64,000 nt of DNA, taken from contig NZ_BAZX01000002.1 in NCBI RefSeq assembly GCF_001310955.1, forward strand, positions 124,001 to 188,000. The letters are read 5' to 3'. Shown in pieces: positions 47,001 through 56,100 of this stretch. Numbering within the stretch: the first letter of the stretch is position 1; every line of letters begins with the position of its first letter. Made by a program: the position numbers and the translations under genes. The stretch comes from Marinifilum fragile JCM 15579. Lineage in GTDB: Bacteria > Bacteroidota > Bacteroidia > Bacteroidales > Marinifilaceae. The notes beneath the pieces are model-generated. The model was not told where the DNA came from, did no database searches, and worked only from the letters and a program-made list of their open reading frames with translations.

Positions 47001-49934
47001 GCGCTGTTCCCATGGTGTAAACTCTACTTTGGTAAATGTACCATCCGGAAGGTCGGTTCGAATGTTACGTCCGATAGGATCGTAAAATAGCTTAGGGCTT
47101 ACACCGTGTTGCACCAATACCAATTCATCTTCGTATTCGTGTGTGGTACTAAAGTAGGGCTCATACTGCCTTACCACCTCTCCTTTGTTGTTGTAAACCG
47201 TACGTCCGGTACCTACCCAACGATTTGTTGTCTGTACTTTTTGTACATAGCCATAAATTACCTGCATGGCTTCACCATCTTCGGCCTGTACCTTGGTCAT
47301 TACCAAGTTTCCCCATCCTCCGGTGTATTCATAACTTTCCACCCAATTGGTATTGCCTGCACCATGTTCAACTCGCATTTCTACATGTCCCTGAATGGGT
47401 TTTCTATTGCTTGTCCAGGCATTCAAATTGTAGCTGTATTTCATGCTTGGGTCAGCAAGGGTATCGCCTTCACCGTTGGAGCCAAATAATGCCACTGCCT
47501 TAACCATTCCACGGGTATCAAAAGCCAGTTCCTGTCCATTTCCATTGGGATCGGTCAGTTTTTTTACCTGCAATACGCGATAGTCTACCTCGGCTGTGTT
47601 TTTAAAACCCAGAGCATCGGTGGTTTCGGTCAGCATCAATTGATAGGTATCGTATGTCATGTGGGTTTTGTTCCCAAAAGCATCGGTCTGCATGCCTGGC
47701 AGGTAGAAAGCCAGTTTGTTAAAGCTGACTACTTCCGATGGAATCCACCAAGTACCAGGCTGGTCACCGGTTCCCGGTTCAAACACGTAAGCCGCCTCGT
47801 TTGACAAACGTTCTATGCTGTATTTCTCGCCCGAAGGATCGATGCTGTTGATTACATCTTCGGTTAAATCAGCGCTAAGAGATTTGTAAGGCAAGGCGTG
47901 AGATGCAATTTCGCCTAGTGGCAAGCTTCCTGTTAAAGCCTCATCGTAGAAGAATGATTTCTGGTGTTGAAAACAGCGCATCTCCAATCCACTTGATGGA
48001 GTTGCAGAGAAATCAATTTCGTTGGCATAATCCAAAGCAGCCTGTAAGCTTTCCTTATTGAAAGGAATTCCGGTATGCACCAAGCCTGTAAATTCCAGTT
48101 GTTTGCTTTCGTAAGCAATCCCAATCATTTGCAGATTGCTTTCGGAACGGTTGATGTAAGCGTTTTGTGTACAAACCACGTTTAAACTTTTCTGTTCGTT
48201 GGTAGCCAAAGCAGAACGACGAGGATAAGCAATGCTAAAAGCATCCAATACATTCCCGTAATCATCGGTGTTTAAAGTTAGCGTATGGGCAATTCTTGGA
48301 TCATTTGCATCTCTTTCGTAATGGTAAGAGATGGCCTCGTTGTTGATCGGCAAAAACACGGCATGTTTGTTTTGACCCTTGGCTTGCAAGAGTTTTACTC
48401 TCATGTTTTTTTCTTCCACCATGTAAGGAAGGTCTTCTTTGCCTGATCCATCCTTGGCATAAATCTCGGAACGTAACAATTGTCCACGCAGTGCACGACA
48501 TGCTTCACGTTCTTCTTCGTGACTTAAACCTGAAGGCAAAACAGAATCGGGAAGTGTCCAGGCCTGGCTGTCGCCCTTAAAATATTCCTGTGCAAATTGA
48601 GAAGAAATTGCCTCTCTGTTTTTGTAAATGCCATTGTGAAACCAGCTTTTGGTGTATACAGGATCTTGATACCCGTCAGTAGAATCTACAAGGTCTTCGG
48701 TATCCCATTGTTCTACCATACCAAAACCCCGGAATTCTCGCTCGTATACATCGTAATGTCCGTGGTGGTAAGCATATCGACTTACCAGTTTGGTATTGCT
48801 TACCTGCTCAAGATCTTCTACGCGTTCCAGTACCTGAACAGGGAAGGGGAGACGGGTGATCCATGGCTTGCCAGCCAATTTATCCTGCATGTAAAATTTG
48901 GTAGAGGGAGCATATTGCAAATTCACCTTGCGGCCCATATTGTTTTCGAAAGCCGTTAACAAATAGGGCTTAATGCCTGATGTAAGTTCCACAAAAAGCA
49001 AGTGATGCTGGTGGTGTGGTAATGGGGAAGCCCAAACCAAACAGGACGTACCATTTCCCATTAGATCGCTTACCGATACCTGTGATAAATTATCAACAGC
49101 CGGGAAAGCGCTGATAAAGTTAGCATTGTTCCAGGAGTTACCAGCCTGGTTTTTATAGTAGGCAACTTGTGAGGCATTTAAATAGATGATATCGGTTGTG
49201 CCCGTGCCATCCACATCCGTTAAAAGTACTCGCGATGGGTTAAAACGATCGGGCGAATCCAATAATGGCGGATTGGCCATTAACACTTTTTCGCCAAAAC
49301 GACCATAACCCATGTTTGGCCAGTAGCAAACCGAATGGTGTGTAATGCGCACAATGTCGCTCAAGCCATCGCCTGTCATGTCAGCCAGGTAAACGGAATT
49401 TTTGGCATCGGAGAAGAGTATAACGGGTGCCAAATCATCATCATGACCCATATCTATTTTACGATAGCCTTTGTATCCTTCTTTCCCTGCTGAAAGGTAG
49501 AGTTCGAAGTAATTGCCACGACTAATTAGCAAGTCGCCCAAACCATCGCCCGAGAGGTCGATTTGTTTCACATCTGGATGGTTCATGTCCACATTGGGCA
49601 TGTTATTGAATGACTGGAAATTTTGCCACTCACCATCTTCATAGCTGTAATATCCATGAATGCCGGGAGCGTGAACAACCATTTCGGCTTGCGAATCACT
49701 GTCTACATCACCCAGATAAAAAGAAGCTGCGCGTGCTTGTTTTACATTGGGTTTCAAATCAAGTTGTTGTACTTCTCCAAAAACAGGAGTTGGATCGGTT
49801 ATGGTTTCGGTGCTGTCGGTCCAGCGAGCGTCACCCAGGTTTGGTTTGTAATACCAGGCCTCGTTTTTGGTTTTTAGCAAAGAACTGATGCCTTCGCCAT
49901 GCAAATCGGCCCATTGCCAACCTGATGTTGCCAA
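44094..49934 (-). CDS. TcB/TcC RHS toxin, main part (frame-shifted from its N-terminus)
   Basis: The 1946-residue downstream part of a fused TcB-TcC. In order: FG-GAP repeats (about residues 1-230), the TcB middle domain, a Pro/Asp-rich linker (about 1010-1030), RHS repeats (about 1150-1640), the RHS core ending YKYVGKERDEETGLYYYGF, VSVDPLQFEYPHYTPFQYAG and DLDGLEE (about residue 1680), then a unique 260-residue toxin tip. In Tc toxins the RHS shell encloses the tip, which is cut off autocatalytically. The real gene starts at 51183; a frameshift near 49940 separates the two parts. Confidence 0.85.
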   Translation of the reverse strand: MATSGWQWADLHGEGISSLLKTKNEAWYYKPNLGDARWTDSTETITDPTPVFGEVQQLDLKPNVKQARAASFYLGDVDSDSQAEMVVHAPGIHGYYSYEDGEWQNFQSFNNMPNVDMNHPDVKQIDLSGDGLGDLLISRGNYFELYLSAGKEGYKGYRKIDMGHDDDLAPVILFSDAKNSVYLADMTGDGLSDIVRITHHSVCYWPNMGYGRFGEKVLMANPPLLDSPDRFNPSRVLLTDVDGTGTTDIIYLNASQVAYYKNQAGNSWNNANFISAFPAVDNLSQVSVSDLMGNGTSCLVWASPLPHHQHHLLFVELTSGIKPYLLTAFENNMGRKVNLQYAPSTKFYMQDKLAGKPWITRLPFPVQVLERVEDLEQVSNTKLVSRYAYHHGHYDVYEREFRGFGMVEQWDTEDLVDSTDGYQDPVYTKSWFHNGIYKNREAISSQFAQEYFKGDSQAWTLPDSVLPSGLSHEEEREACRALRGQLLRSEIYAKDGSGKEDLPYMVEEKNMRVKLLQAKGQNKHAVFLPINNEAISYHYERDANDPRIAHTLTLNTDDYGNVLDAFSIAYPRRSALATNEQKSLNVVCTQNAYINRSESNLQMIGIAYESKQLEFTGLVHTGIPFNKESLQAALDYANEIDFSATPSSGLEMRCFQHQKSFFYDEALTGSLPLGEIASHALPYKSLSADLTEDVINSIDPSGEKYSIERLSNEAAYVFEPGTGDQPGTWWIPSEVVSFNKLAFYLPGMQTDAFGNKTHMTYDTYQLMLTETTDALGFKNTAEVDYRVLQVKKLTDPNGNGQELAFDTRGMVKAVALFGSNGEGDTLADPSMKYSYNLNAWTSNRKPIQGHVEMRVEHGAGNTNWVESYEYTGGWGNLVMTKVQAEDGEAMQVIYGYVQKVQTTNRWVGTGRTVYNNKGEVVRQYEPYFSTTHEYEDELVLVQHGVSPKLFYDPIGRNIRTDLPDGTFTKVEFTPWEQRNYDQNDTVLESQWYITNNIPGMGGGGDIGNWWDDLFGGGGDPFDPNDPYNPYDPYDPTDPTESSKERAARLTESHANTPQVRYFDNMGREYMVEDDNGSDGKYRVHTKLDIAGRPIEVTDAKNRLMTTNTFAMQQALQVHNIDSGTHTMLNDAGGQPLYLWDSSALPHESFRVIYTYDALRRPLATYLKEENNTEIKVQEQVYGTSDFLNNIGQLEFQYDQSGRTQMVSYDFKGNPEMTGKTFYVDYQGYRNLDNNPGFMATTYTSEMSVDALNRPVSKILPDGSVETYQYNKAGLLESMSSGGKAYINNINYNEKGQRTDIYYANGSKTKYEYDAKTFRLTRLLTTRNTGQDILQDLNYTYDPVGNIVEQVDKAQQTFYYSNSVIEPKGQYEYDALYRLTKATGRELNSLAMPTHSDFANNIGLPNTAANAMQNYTHNYSYDQLGNMQSVNAEGSWTRNYFYNTHNNYLLGHTDGVTEYTYDAHGNMLSMPHLQAMHWDYNDWLTQVELDANGSKAFYVYNAGGERVRKVVIKGNIREERYYFGDFEIYHKFVNDSLVTERTTVNISDDKKKIATAETLTINQGSLTVNPVAVIRYQYDNHLGSASLELDESADIISYEEYHPFGTTSYRSGRTETETSLKRYKYVGKERDEETGLYYYGFRYYAAWVCRFVSVDPLQFEYPHYTPFQYAGNKPISYIDLDGLEEAKLEYNSSEIKQFRDSLRTERTRDSTLQKIIKRHSVNIGINKTKDFVQSQLDKKAAKKLQDNIKTGKLVNNFGNTEYSWGKVKRPKDALMRGASEWKDVEYSYARGKVTTRGMGHMTKDIRRLKLISKSIGEIFGPIMDLVEMGKALRNDDVPFSIVNPFSFVLDDYLNDLDQELLEMTFSEGYDAVKTMMDNSRTYEEYFENKSFIYLKDEDMIKLMNGELNKASQLPDDYVFEDNNPWAILIEWKHSGIEPIAAYNIETK
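46805..46905 (-). repeat. Asp-Pro repeat inside the TcB/RHS gene
   Basis: Codes for about eight DP-containing units (DPFDPNDPYNPYDPYDPTDP) flanked by GGGG stretches, probably a flexible linker between TcB and RHS parts. The DNA repeats 'gatcca' words, so the length may vary between strains. Confidence 0.7.
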
Positions 49935-51183
49935 AGCATTGTAGATTGTCCATCACATCTTGCTTAACGCTATGCAATTTGTCGCTTACCTGTGCTTTGC
50001 TATAGGTAAAACTTAAAGGAGGCATTGATGCAGTTTGTGCGCCATCGTGAGCAACATGTTCCACCTGCATGAGTTGTGCCATGTGTTCATCCTTGTTGTA
50101 CTGTAGTTTGGTAGATTTTACCAATTGGGCATTGGCTCCCAGGTCGTTTGTGAAATGATGAAACATGAGGACACGTTCGCACAAACGATAGGTACGCATT
50201 TCGAATCCTGCCCGGTACACAGAAAAAGGGTCCTGACGCTTGTTCCAGCTTGCCGTTGGTGTCACAGTACTTCCATTGCTGTTGTAAGTGCTGTAGTTGC
50301 CATAGTCGAATGCTAGTGTAAAAAGCCAATTGCCTGCATAATTTCCATCAACAGGGTCGTACATATTGGTGTTGCCATATAGCACCTGGTTGGGATAGAT
50401 GTTGGTAAAGGCCTTGTTGTTTGCCAGACGATGTTTTTCGTATACATCAGGTGAAATATTGTCGCTGTTTTCCTTCAGGTAGGTATATCGCATCAGGTTC
50501 CCCAATGCGTCGTAAGATTCTTGCAGATACCAGCTAAACACTTTTGTGGAATCATTGGGATGGGCAATTCTGGCAGATGCATCTTTTCCATATATGGATG
50601 TAAGATTTTCTTTGGAGATGGTGCGCCAGTGTACTTCGCCATTTGTGGTGTTGCGCCATTGTTCTATTTGGGCAAACAAACCTTCGGTACGAGGTCTGTA
50701 GCGTTTAATCACATAATCACCCTGGCTTTGTGTTGCTTCATCAACAGGCACCAAATCTTCGGCTCCTGAAAGAATGAAGGTATCCGATTCGTTGTTGTCA
50801 TCGTATTGAGGCAAGCCTTTGTCAGTTTTGCGAGTAATGTTAGGAATGCCAACACTCCAGCCCAAACCAAAAGCGGAATTTCCACCACCCGAATTGTAGG
50901 ATAATCCCAGTTGTGGGGTAAAGCCATTTCGTCCGGGACTAATGGACAGGGGAGCGCTCATCGAGAAGGTTCCGGTTACCGGATTGGTTTCGAACTTTTC
51001 GCCAATCCCTTGAATTGCACCACCTCCCTTGGGGAGGTTAATCAAAGATTGAGGCCCTTTTTGAGCCCCATCATTTTTCTCAGCATCAGCGGCCTGCCCA
51101 ATCGGTTTTATATTTGATTGTGGTAATGCTGATGTTTGAGAATTGCTATGTTGTTCGGATTGTTCCGATTGATTGAAGTTCAT
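49831..51183 (-). CDS. TcB N-terminal (SpvB) part, frame-shifted
   Basis: A 450-residue N-terminal part of the TcB subunit with the SpvB domain: LPKGGGAIQGIGEKFETNP at about residue 50 and LSISPGRNGFTPQLGLSYN. The coding sense is lost after about residue 415 (49940), where the alternative frame continues as ALATSGWQWADLHGEG. Removing one T at the junction restores a single reading frame of about 2360 residues. This frame is not expected to make a functional TcB alone. Confidence 0.85.
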   Translation of the reverse strand: MNFNQSEQSEQHSNSQTSALPQSNIKPIGQAADAEKNDGAQKGPQSLINLPKGGGAIQGIGEKFETNPVTGTFSMSAPLSISPGRNGFTPQLGLSYNSGGGNSAFGLGWSVGIPNITRKTDKGLPQYDDNNESDTFILSGAEDLVPVDEATQSQGDYVIKRYRPRTEGLFAQIEQWRNTTNGEVHWRTISKENLTSIYGKDASARIAHPNDSTKVFSWYLQESYDALGNLMRYTYLKENSDNISPDVYEKHRLANNKAFTNIYPNQVLYGNTNMYDPVDGNYAGNWLFTLAFDYGNYSTYNSNGSTVTPTASWNKRQDPFSVYRAGFEMRTYRLCERVLMFHHFTNDLGANAQLVKSTKLQYNKDEHMAQLMQVEHVAHDGAQTASMPPLSFTYSKAQVSDKLHSVKQDVMDNLQCFGNIRLAMGRFAWRRHQFFAKNQKRGLVLQTKPG

Positions 51184-51251
51184 GAGAATAATAATTATCA
51201 GTTAATAATGAGTAATGAATAGACAGCTTCAAGCTGCTTTATCATAGAAAA

Positions 51252-51336
51252 GGAAGTCCCGTTGCAAGGGCAGGTTGCCCTTGCGATTCGTAAGACCAAT
51301 TATTATTTATCGGTATAATTAGGTGACGGGACTTCC
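51252..51336. other. nested inverted repeats between tcA and tcB
   Basis: The outer stem GGAAGTCCCGT/ACGGGACTTCC (11 bp, perfect) encloses an inner hairpin GCAAGGGCA/TGCCCTTGC with a 3-nt loop. The whole lies in the 230-bp gap between the tcA and tcB genes, where nothing else is seen. It could be an RNA processing or attenuation element, or the ends of a small inserted element. Confidence 0.6.
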
Positions 51337-51414
51337 GGAAGGAAACACTTCTTACAGCATGATTTGATTCAAAAATGAGAAGTTCAAATTCCGCTGCTAG
51401 AATGAATTCTTACC

Positions 51415-52218
51415 CTATGAAATGGTATATTTCATAACAATCATAAAGTCATCGCTTACAGGAATGTTCGCATTGCTTGATATGTCTACAGTTACCTTAT
51501 CAGCCAATTCATTGCTGCTGTTTAAACCACTTGTTGTTAGAATGATAGGATCATCCTGAGTTTCACCTTTCAATTTGATGCCTTGTACAGCTTCAACTTC
51601 AATGGTTTTTCCTTGTAAGTAGAATGGCAATTGCGACCTCTTAATCTCAATGCTTACATTCTCACTTCCTACTTTAGCCCAAGCTTCAGGGTATTGTGCT
51701 TTCAGACTGAACATAGAAGCCAGGCTGTTGCCTTCGGTAAGCTGATTTAAGCTGGTAATCAGATTGTTTTCTGCATTGGTTTTATCTTGCGCAGATCCTT
51801 CTTCAGCAGTATAATTGATATGCATAATAACATCGTTAATGCTACTGTAGTCAAACTGACGCATGGCAGTAGGCAAGGATAGGTTCCAAACGTTGGCTGC
51901 ATCGGCACCTTCAAATGGCAGGTATCGGGCATCGTTGAAATTCAACTCAAACAATCCGCTATCGCTAACTGCGCTGCTGGTTGCCATGTTCTTCACTTTC
52001 ACATTCTGATCGGCAATGCTTAAATTCGCGGATATGGAAGTGTAAGCCCCAGCCACACAAGGAATGCTTAAGGATACGCTTTTGATTCGGCGTTTTACAT
52101 GTCCTGGATGATCTAAATCGTAAAGTACTTCAGGAATTACAATCTGACAGGTTCCACTGCTTCTCAAATCCAAAATTTGTTGTGGATCCAACATGGCTAG
52201 TGATACATGCTTGGTCAA
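51415..52218 (-). CDS. TcA C-terminal part: TcB-binding domain
   Basis: A 267-residue fragment homologous to the C-terminal TcB-binding domain of TcA, with the typical ELTKHVSLAMLDP just at its start and VPVSDDFMIVMKYTIS-type end. It overlaps the previous fragment by 4 bp, but the upstream bases translate as ADYLANNKRKYE in this frame, so the overlap is due to a one-base deletion near 52255, not a real start. Needed for docking to TcB. Confidence 0.85.
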   Translation of the reverse strand: MTKHVSLAMLDPQQILDLRSSGTCQIVIPEVLYDLDHPGHVKRRIKSVSLSIPCVAGAYTSISANLSIADQNVKVKNMATSSAVSDSGLFELNFNDARYLPFEGADAANVWNLSLPTAMRQFDYSSINDVIMHINYTAEEGSAQDKTNAENNLITSLNQLTEGNSLASMFSLKAQYPEAWAKVGSENVSIEIKRSQLPFYLQGKTIEVEAVQGIKLKGETQDDPIILTTSGLNSSNELADKVTVDISSNANIPVSDDFMIVMKYTIS

Positions 52219-53174
52219 TTCATACTTGCGCTTGTTATTGGCCAGGTAATCGGCTCCATTTTCTTAAGCTCGGTATACAATTTTTCACCAGCAAGTAAGC
52301 CTTTATCTTGTGCATTAAAGAAGTTATTGGTTAATGGCTGTCTTACTTTGTCAGGAGTCAGCTCGTAATGGTAAGCTCCTTCTGCCTGCTTGGCCATTTC
52401 GAATGCCAGGTTAAAGGCATCGCGATATACAGCTGTAATAGCATCTGCCATTCTGAAATACAAATCCTTATTGGTGAATTTGTTGCTCAATACATCAAAA
52501 TATTCTTGATTTTGCTTTACCTGTAGCTCATGATTTTCCAAATCTTTAATGGCAATTGCCTTTCGAATTTCAGCCGATAACTCTTGTTGTTTCAATTGCT
52601 CCAATTCGCGCTTTGCCATATCAGCCTGGAAATTCCAGTCTTGCTTACGGCGTTCGTAGCCGGCGATAAGACCTGTACGAGTACCCATGTGGCTAGAAAT
52701 GGAACCTAACATGCTTAAAGCAGAAGACCAATAATGAAGAGGTTTAGATGCTTTTTCTCCTCCAATTTTTACTACCCAATGAGGGGATCCTCCGAAACCA
52801 GATCCACCAAATGTTATGTCTGGAATAGCACTTACAGCACCTGCTGACATCTGAAGAGCTTGAGATGCAGTTTGTAAAACCATTCCAGCATCCATATAAT
52901 TCAACTGCTGCTGCTCTTTACCACTAATCTTTTTCTTCTTGCGATAGTATTTTTCCCTAAACTGGGTATTTTCCTGCTGCAATTTCAGTTGTTCAATGGC
53001 CTCTTCGGATTCTTCTACACTCTTGGTCTTGATACTTGTAATCTCATCAATCAGTTTGTTTTCGTGCTGAGTACGAAGTACGCTAATCTTTTCCGTTTCT
53101 CCTTTTTCGAGAGCCGATAACAATTGTGATCCCAATGATTTTACTTCTCCACAAATTTCCAACGCACGTTGCAA
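52215..53174 (-). CDS. TcA middle-C-terminal part: pore-forming coiled-coil region
   Basis: A 319-residue fragment corresponding to the TcA pore-forming/translocation channel segment: LQRALEICGEVKSLGSQLLS followed by a long helical stretch. It lacks its own ATG (a TTG at 53174) and the real frame joins the preceding fragment through a shift between 53194 and 53215 (one extra T). Glycine-rich FGGSGFGGSP may be the pore tip loop. Inference rests on family order. Confidence 0.83.
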   Translation of the reverse strand: MQRALEICGEVKSLGSQLLSALEKGETEKISVLRTQHENKLIDEITSIKTKSVEESEEAIEQLKLQQENTQFREKYYRKKKKISGKEQQQLNYMDAGMVLQTASQALQMSAGAVSAIPDITFGGSGFGGSPHWVVKIGGEKASKPLHYWSSALSMLGSISSHMGTRTGLIAGYERRKQDWNFQADMAKRELEQLKQQELSAEIRKAIAIKDLENHELQVKQNQEYFDVLSNKFTNKDLYFRMADAITAVYRDAFNLAFEMAKQAEGAYHYELTPDKVRQPLTNNFFNAQDKGLLAGEKLYTELKKMEPITWPITSASMN

Positions 53175-53193
53175 TAGAGTTTGGAATCGGTAA

Positions 53194-56100
53194 TCAGTTG
53201 AGTTGCTTTGCTGGATTCAGAAGTTCACCAATTTTAATGCCTGCCATGCGTGCACGGATTAATAATGCCGGATCGATTGGAGGAGCAAACAAGGCAACGG
53301 TTCGCTTAATTCCATCAATATTCAGGCTATGACGAATCTTGAATAATCTGTCGGCTACTCGATCCCAGTAGGCAAGCATTTTGTCATTCTTTGGAATGCC
53401 AAAGTAAAGCTTGGCCACATTACCATCGTGTTCCATTGCTCCGTATACATCGGTTAGCATTCCTTTTTGATCCTTCTCTTTGCTAAATGGTTTCGAAGCA
53501 ATTTCCAACTCATTCGACTCTACGTACTTTTCAAAGTAGGCTGCATTTTCTGGCTTAATCAATCCTTCCTCAAAGTACTCAATGGCATTGCCCATGCCAT
53601 CGCTGTTCATTTCACCATAGGTTTTAGGTACCAAAATTTCCGTTTCAAGAACTTCAGGTTTACGACCTAATAACTGGGCTGCAATCATATAATACTGCAT
53701 GGCTTCGTTGATGGATTCCGTGGTATCAATGCGGAACTGGTTATCGCCGTGAGCAATAATAATATCCAGGTAACGCATGATTACGGCTTTCATATAAGCA
53801 CCAGGTCGCATCTGAGCTACATTGTGAGGTTTAAACGGATCGCTGCTCCACATTTCAATCTGCTTGTTCAACTCTATATTCGAAGGGTCCTGATCTTCTT
53901 TCATGTTCAAATCGAACAAGAGGTCTTCAATACCAGTTGTAGCATTGTAATCGGCAAATGGTTTAAATTTCCAGTATCTGGAAGCATCTTCACCTTCAGT
54001 TTCTCGTGGGTCAAAAATGTAATGCATCCATCTTAATGCTTCTTCATAATTGCCTTCAATCAAGAAACGGTTTGCCAACAGGAATGGAATATGGAAAAAC
54101 AGTTCCCAATTGTAAATAGAGTAGGCGCCAGCTAAATCATATTCGAATTTCTCTGCGATGTACTTCTTGTTGTCTTCAGGTTCTGTAACTTCCAGTGTAT
54201 TTTTCACCACTTCGTTGTTCAATTCAAAATCTTTTAAAAGATCTGTATTGGCTTGCTGTGGCAATAGCTGGTGATTTTCATCTTCAATGCCCAAAGGATC
54301 AAGAATTCCATCAATACCATATCGTTGTAGATTGGAGCGTAAGCTCTCCATGTATGGATGATAAGACAGTCCGGCAATCATCTCAGGCTTGAAGGTTAAT
54401 GGTTCTGCCATTAGCAGATCAGCATTCACTGGTTCATAAATAACTTCCTTATTAATTTGTGGTTCTTTAATTACGCACATGAACTCATGCTCATGGGTGA
54501 AGTAGTGAGGCATTCTGTAGTCACAACGCTCATCTCTTCTCCACCTGTCATGATTTCTCTCTTCACGATAGTATCTGTCTTCACGATAATACCTGTCTTC
54601 GTAGTTACGACATGAATACTCAGGGTGATAGTACCTTCTGATTGGTCTGAATTTAGGTTCTGTATAGGTGTATCGAATCACTTTTTTCAAAAGGACTGAG
54701 CTTCGTTCTGCTTTAACTCTTGGAATGAATACCACTGATTGTAGGTTGGTTTCTACAACAAAAGGAGCGTTGCTGATGAAATGCTTGTATTGATGAGGAT
54801 AAACCAAACGGGTGCGTCCTTTAATGTTTTCAACTACATTGTTGGTATAGGCAATACCATTGGTGGCAGCTACCGGTAATGACAACCATTTCTTGGAATT
54901 CTTCATCTGCGCTTTTTGCCCATAGGTACTCATGCCTTGTGGCATTACATAGTCCTTGCCTGTGAAGCTTCCTTGCTTTGTAAGGTGAATATGATTGAAA
55001 CATTCCACCGAGAAGCTATGACCTTTGTTTTCGCCTAAGAAAGTTTTTGGATCATTCAAAATGTGTAAGTACTTGCTATCGCTGTTGTCATAAACCAGGC
55101 GGTAATCATATTTCTGATCTGTTCCTGAATTGTCAACCAATACTTTGTCTTCACAAGTACGCTTGCGAGTCCATTTGTTGTCGATAAGTTCACTCCAGCA
55201 AAGCTTCATCTCCAACTGCTTTTGTGCACGTTTTGGAGTAATGGTTGATCCTTCCGATGGATTTTTTACAGATAAATCATCATCGCTAGGTTCCTTGGCT
55301 ACATCAGTACATTCCAGCCAGAAAGCTACCAAACGATCTTTAATAATGGCAGGAGCTATGTGTTCAGAATTGATCTCAATTCCCATTTTCTCCCATGGCG
55401 TCCAGTAGGATTCATTTACCAGTTTGCGATAGAAATACTCGCGAGGTTCGAATCGTGAACGGCCAATTACATGTAATACCGAGAAATTATTGTGCTCTTC
55501 GTTGTACAACTGGCAGATTTCAATATTGGCTACTTGTTCAAACTTGGAGATGTAATCCATGTAGGAATCGTTAACCGTTTCTTTGGTAATTTCTTTACCG
55601 GTAAGATCTTTTTCCAAATCTTTAAAGAATGGAGTTTTATTGTCGCGCAACTCAGGTTCCAGCCAGTTTTCAGGGTAAAGGAAGATTTTACGATTGGCTT
55701 CCCACACACGATACAAACTCATCCATTCCCATTTCTTAGCATCTTCTTTGGTGAATGCAATGTCGGTTTCAAGTCCCAGTTGAATACGTTGAATAAAGGA
55801 CTGCACTGTTAATGTTGCCTGAAGAATACGGCTGCTTGCAACAGCTGGTGTCATTTGAGTATCAATCATGAAGTAGGAATACAGATCGTAGATATCTGTA
55901 AACTGTTCACTCTTTTTCTCAAACAGGTAGTGTACCAATGCATCTCGCTGCTTCATTCTAAGCTGGTTGCGTCCTGCGCTCATTTCTGCCTTGTAAACGG
56001 CAGCATTGGCTTTTTCCTGTGCAAGTTTGGCAATGCTTTTAACTGATTGTTCTGCTTCCGCAAGATCGGTCCAGTTCCATTTAATCAGTTTCAGTGCATC

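Noticed and set aside
52215..52218. The ATGA overlap of the two TcA fragments as a normal translational coupling
   Set aside because: The other frame keeps family sequence upstream of the apparent start, so the overlap is a by-product of a one-base deletion.
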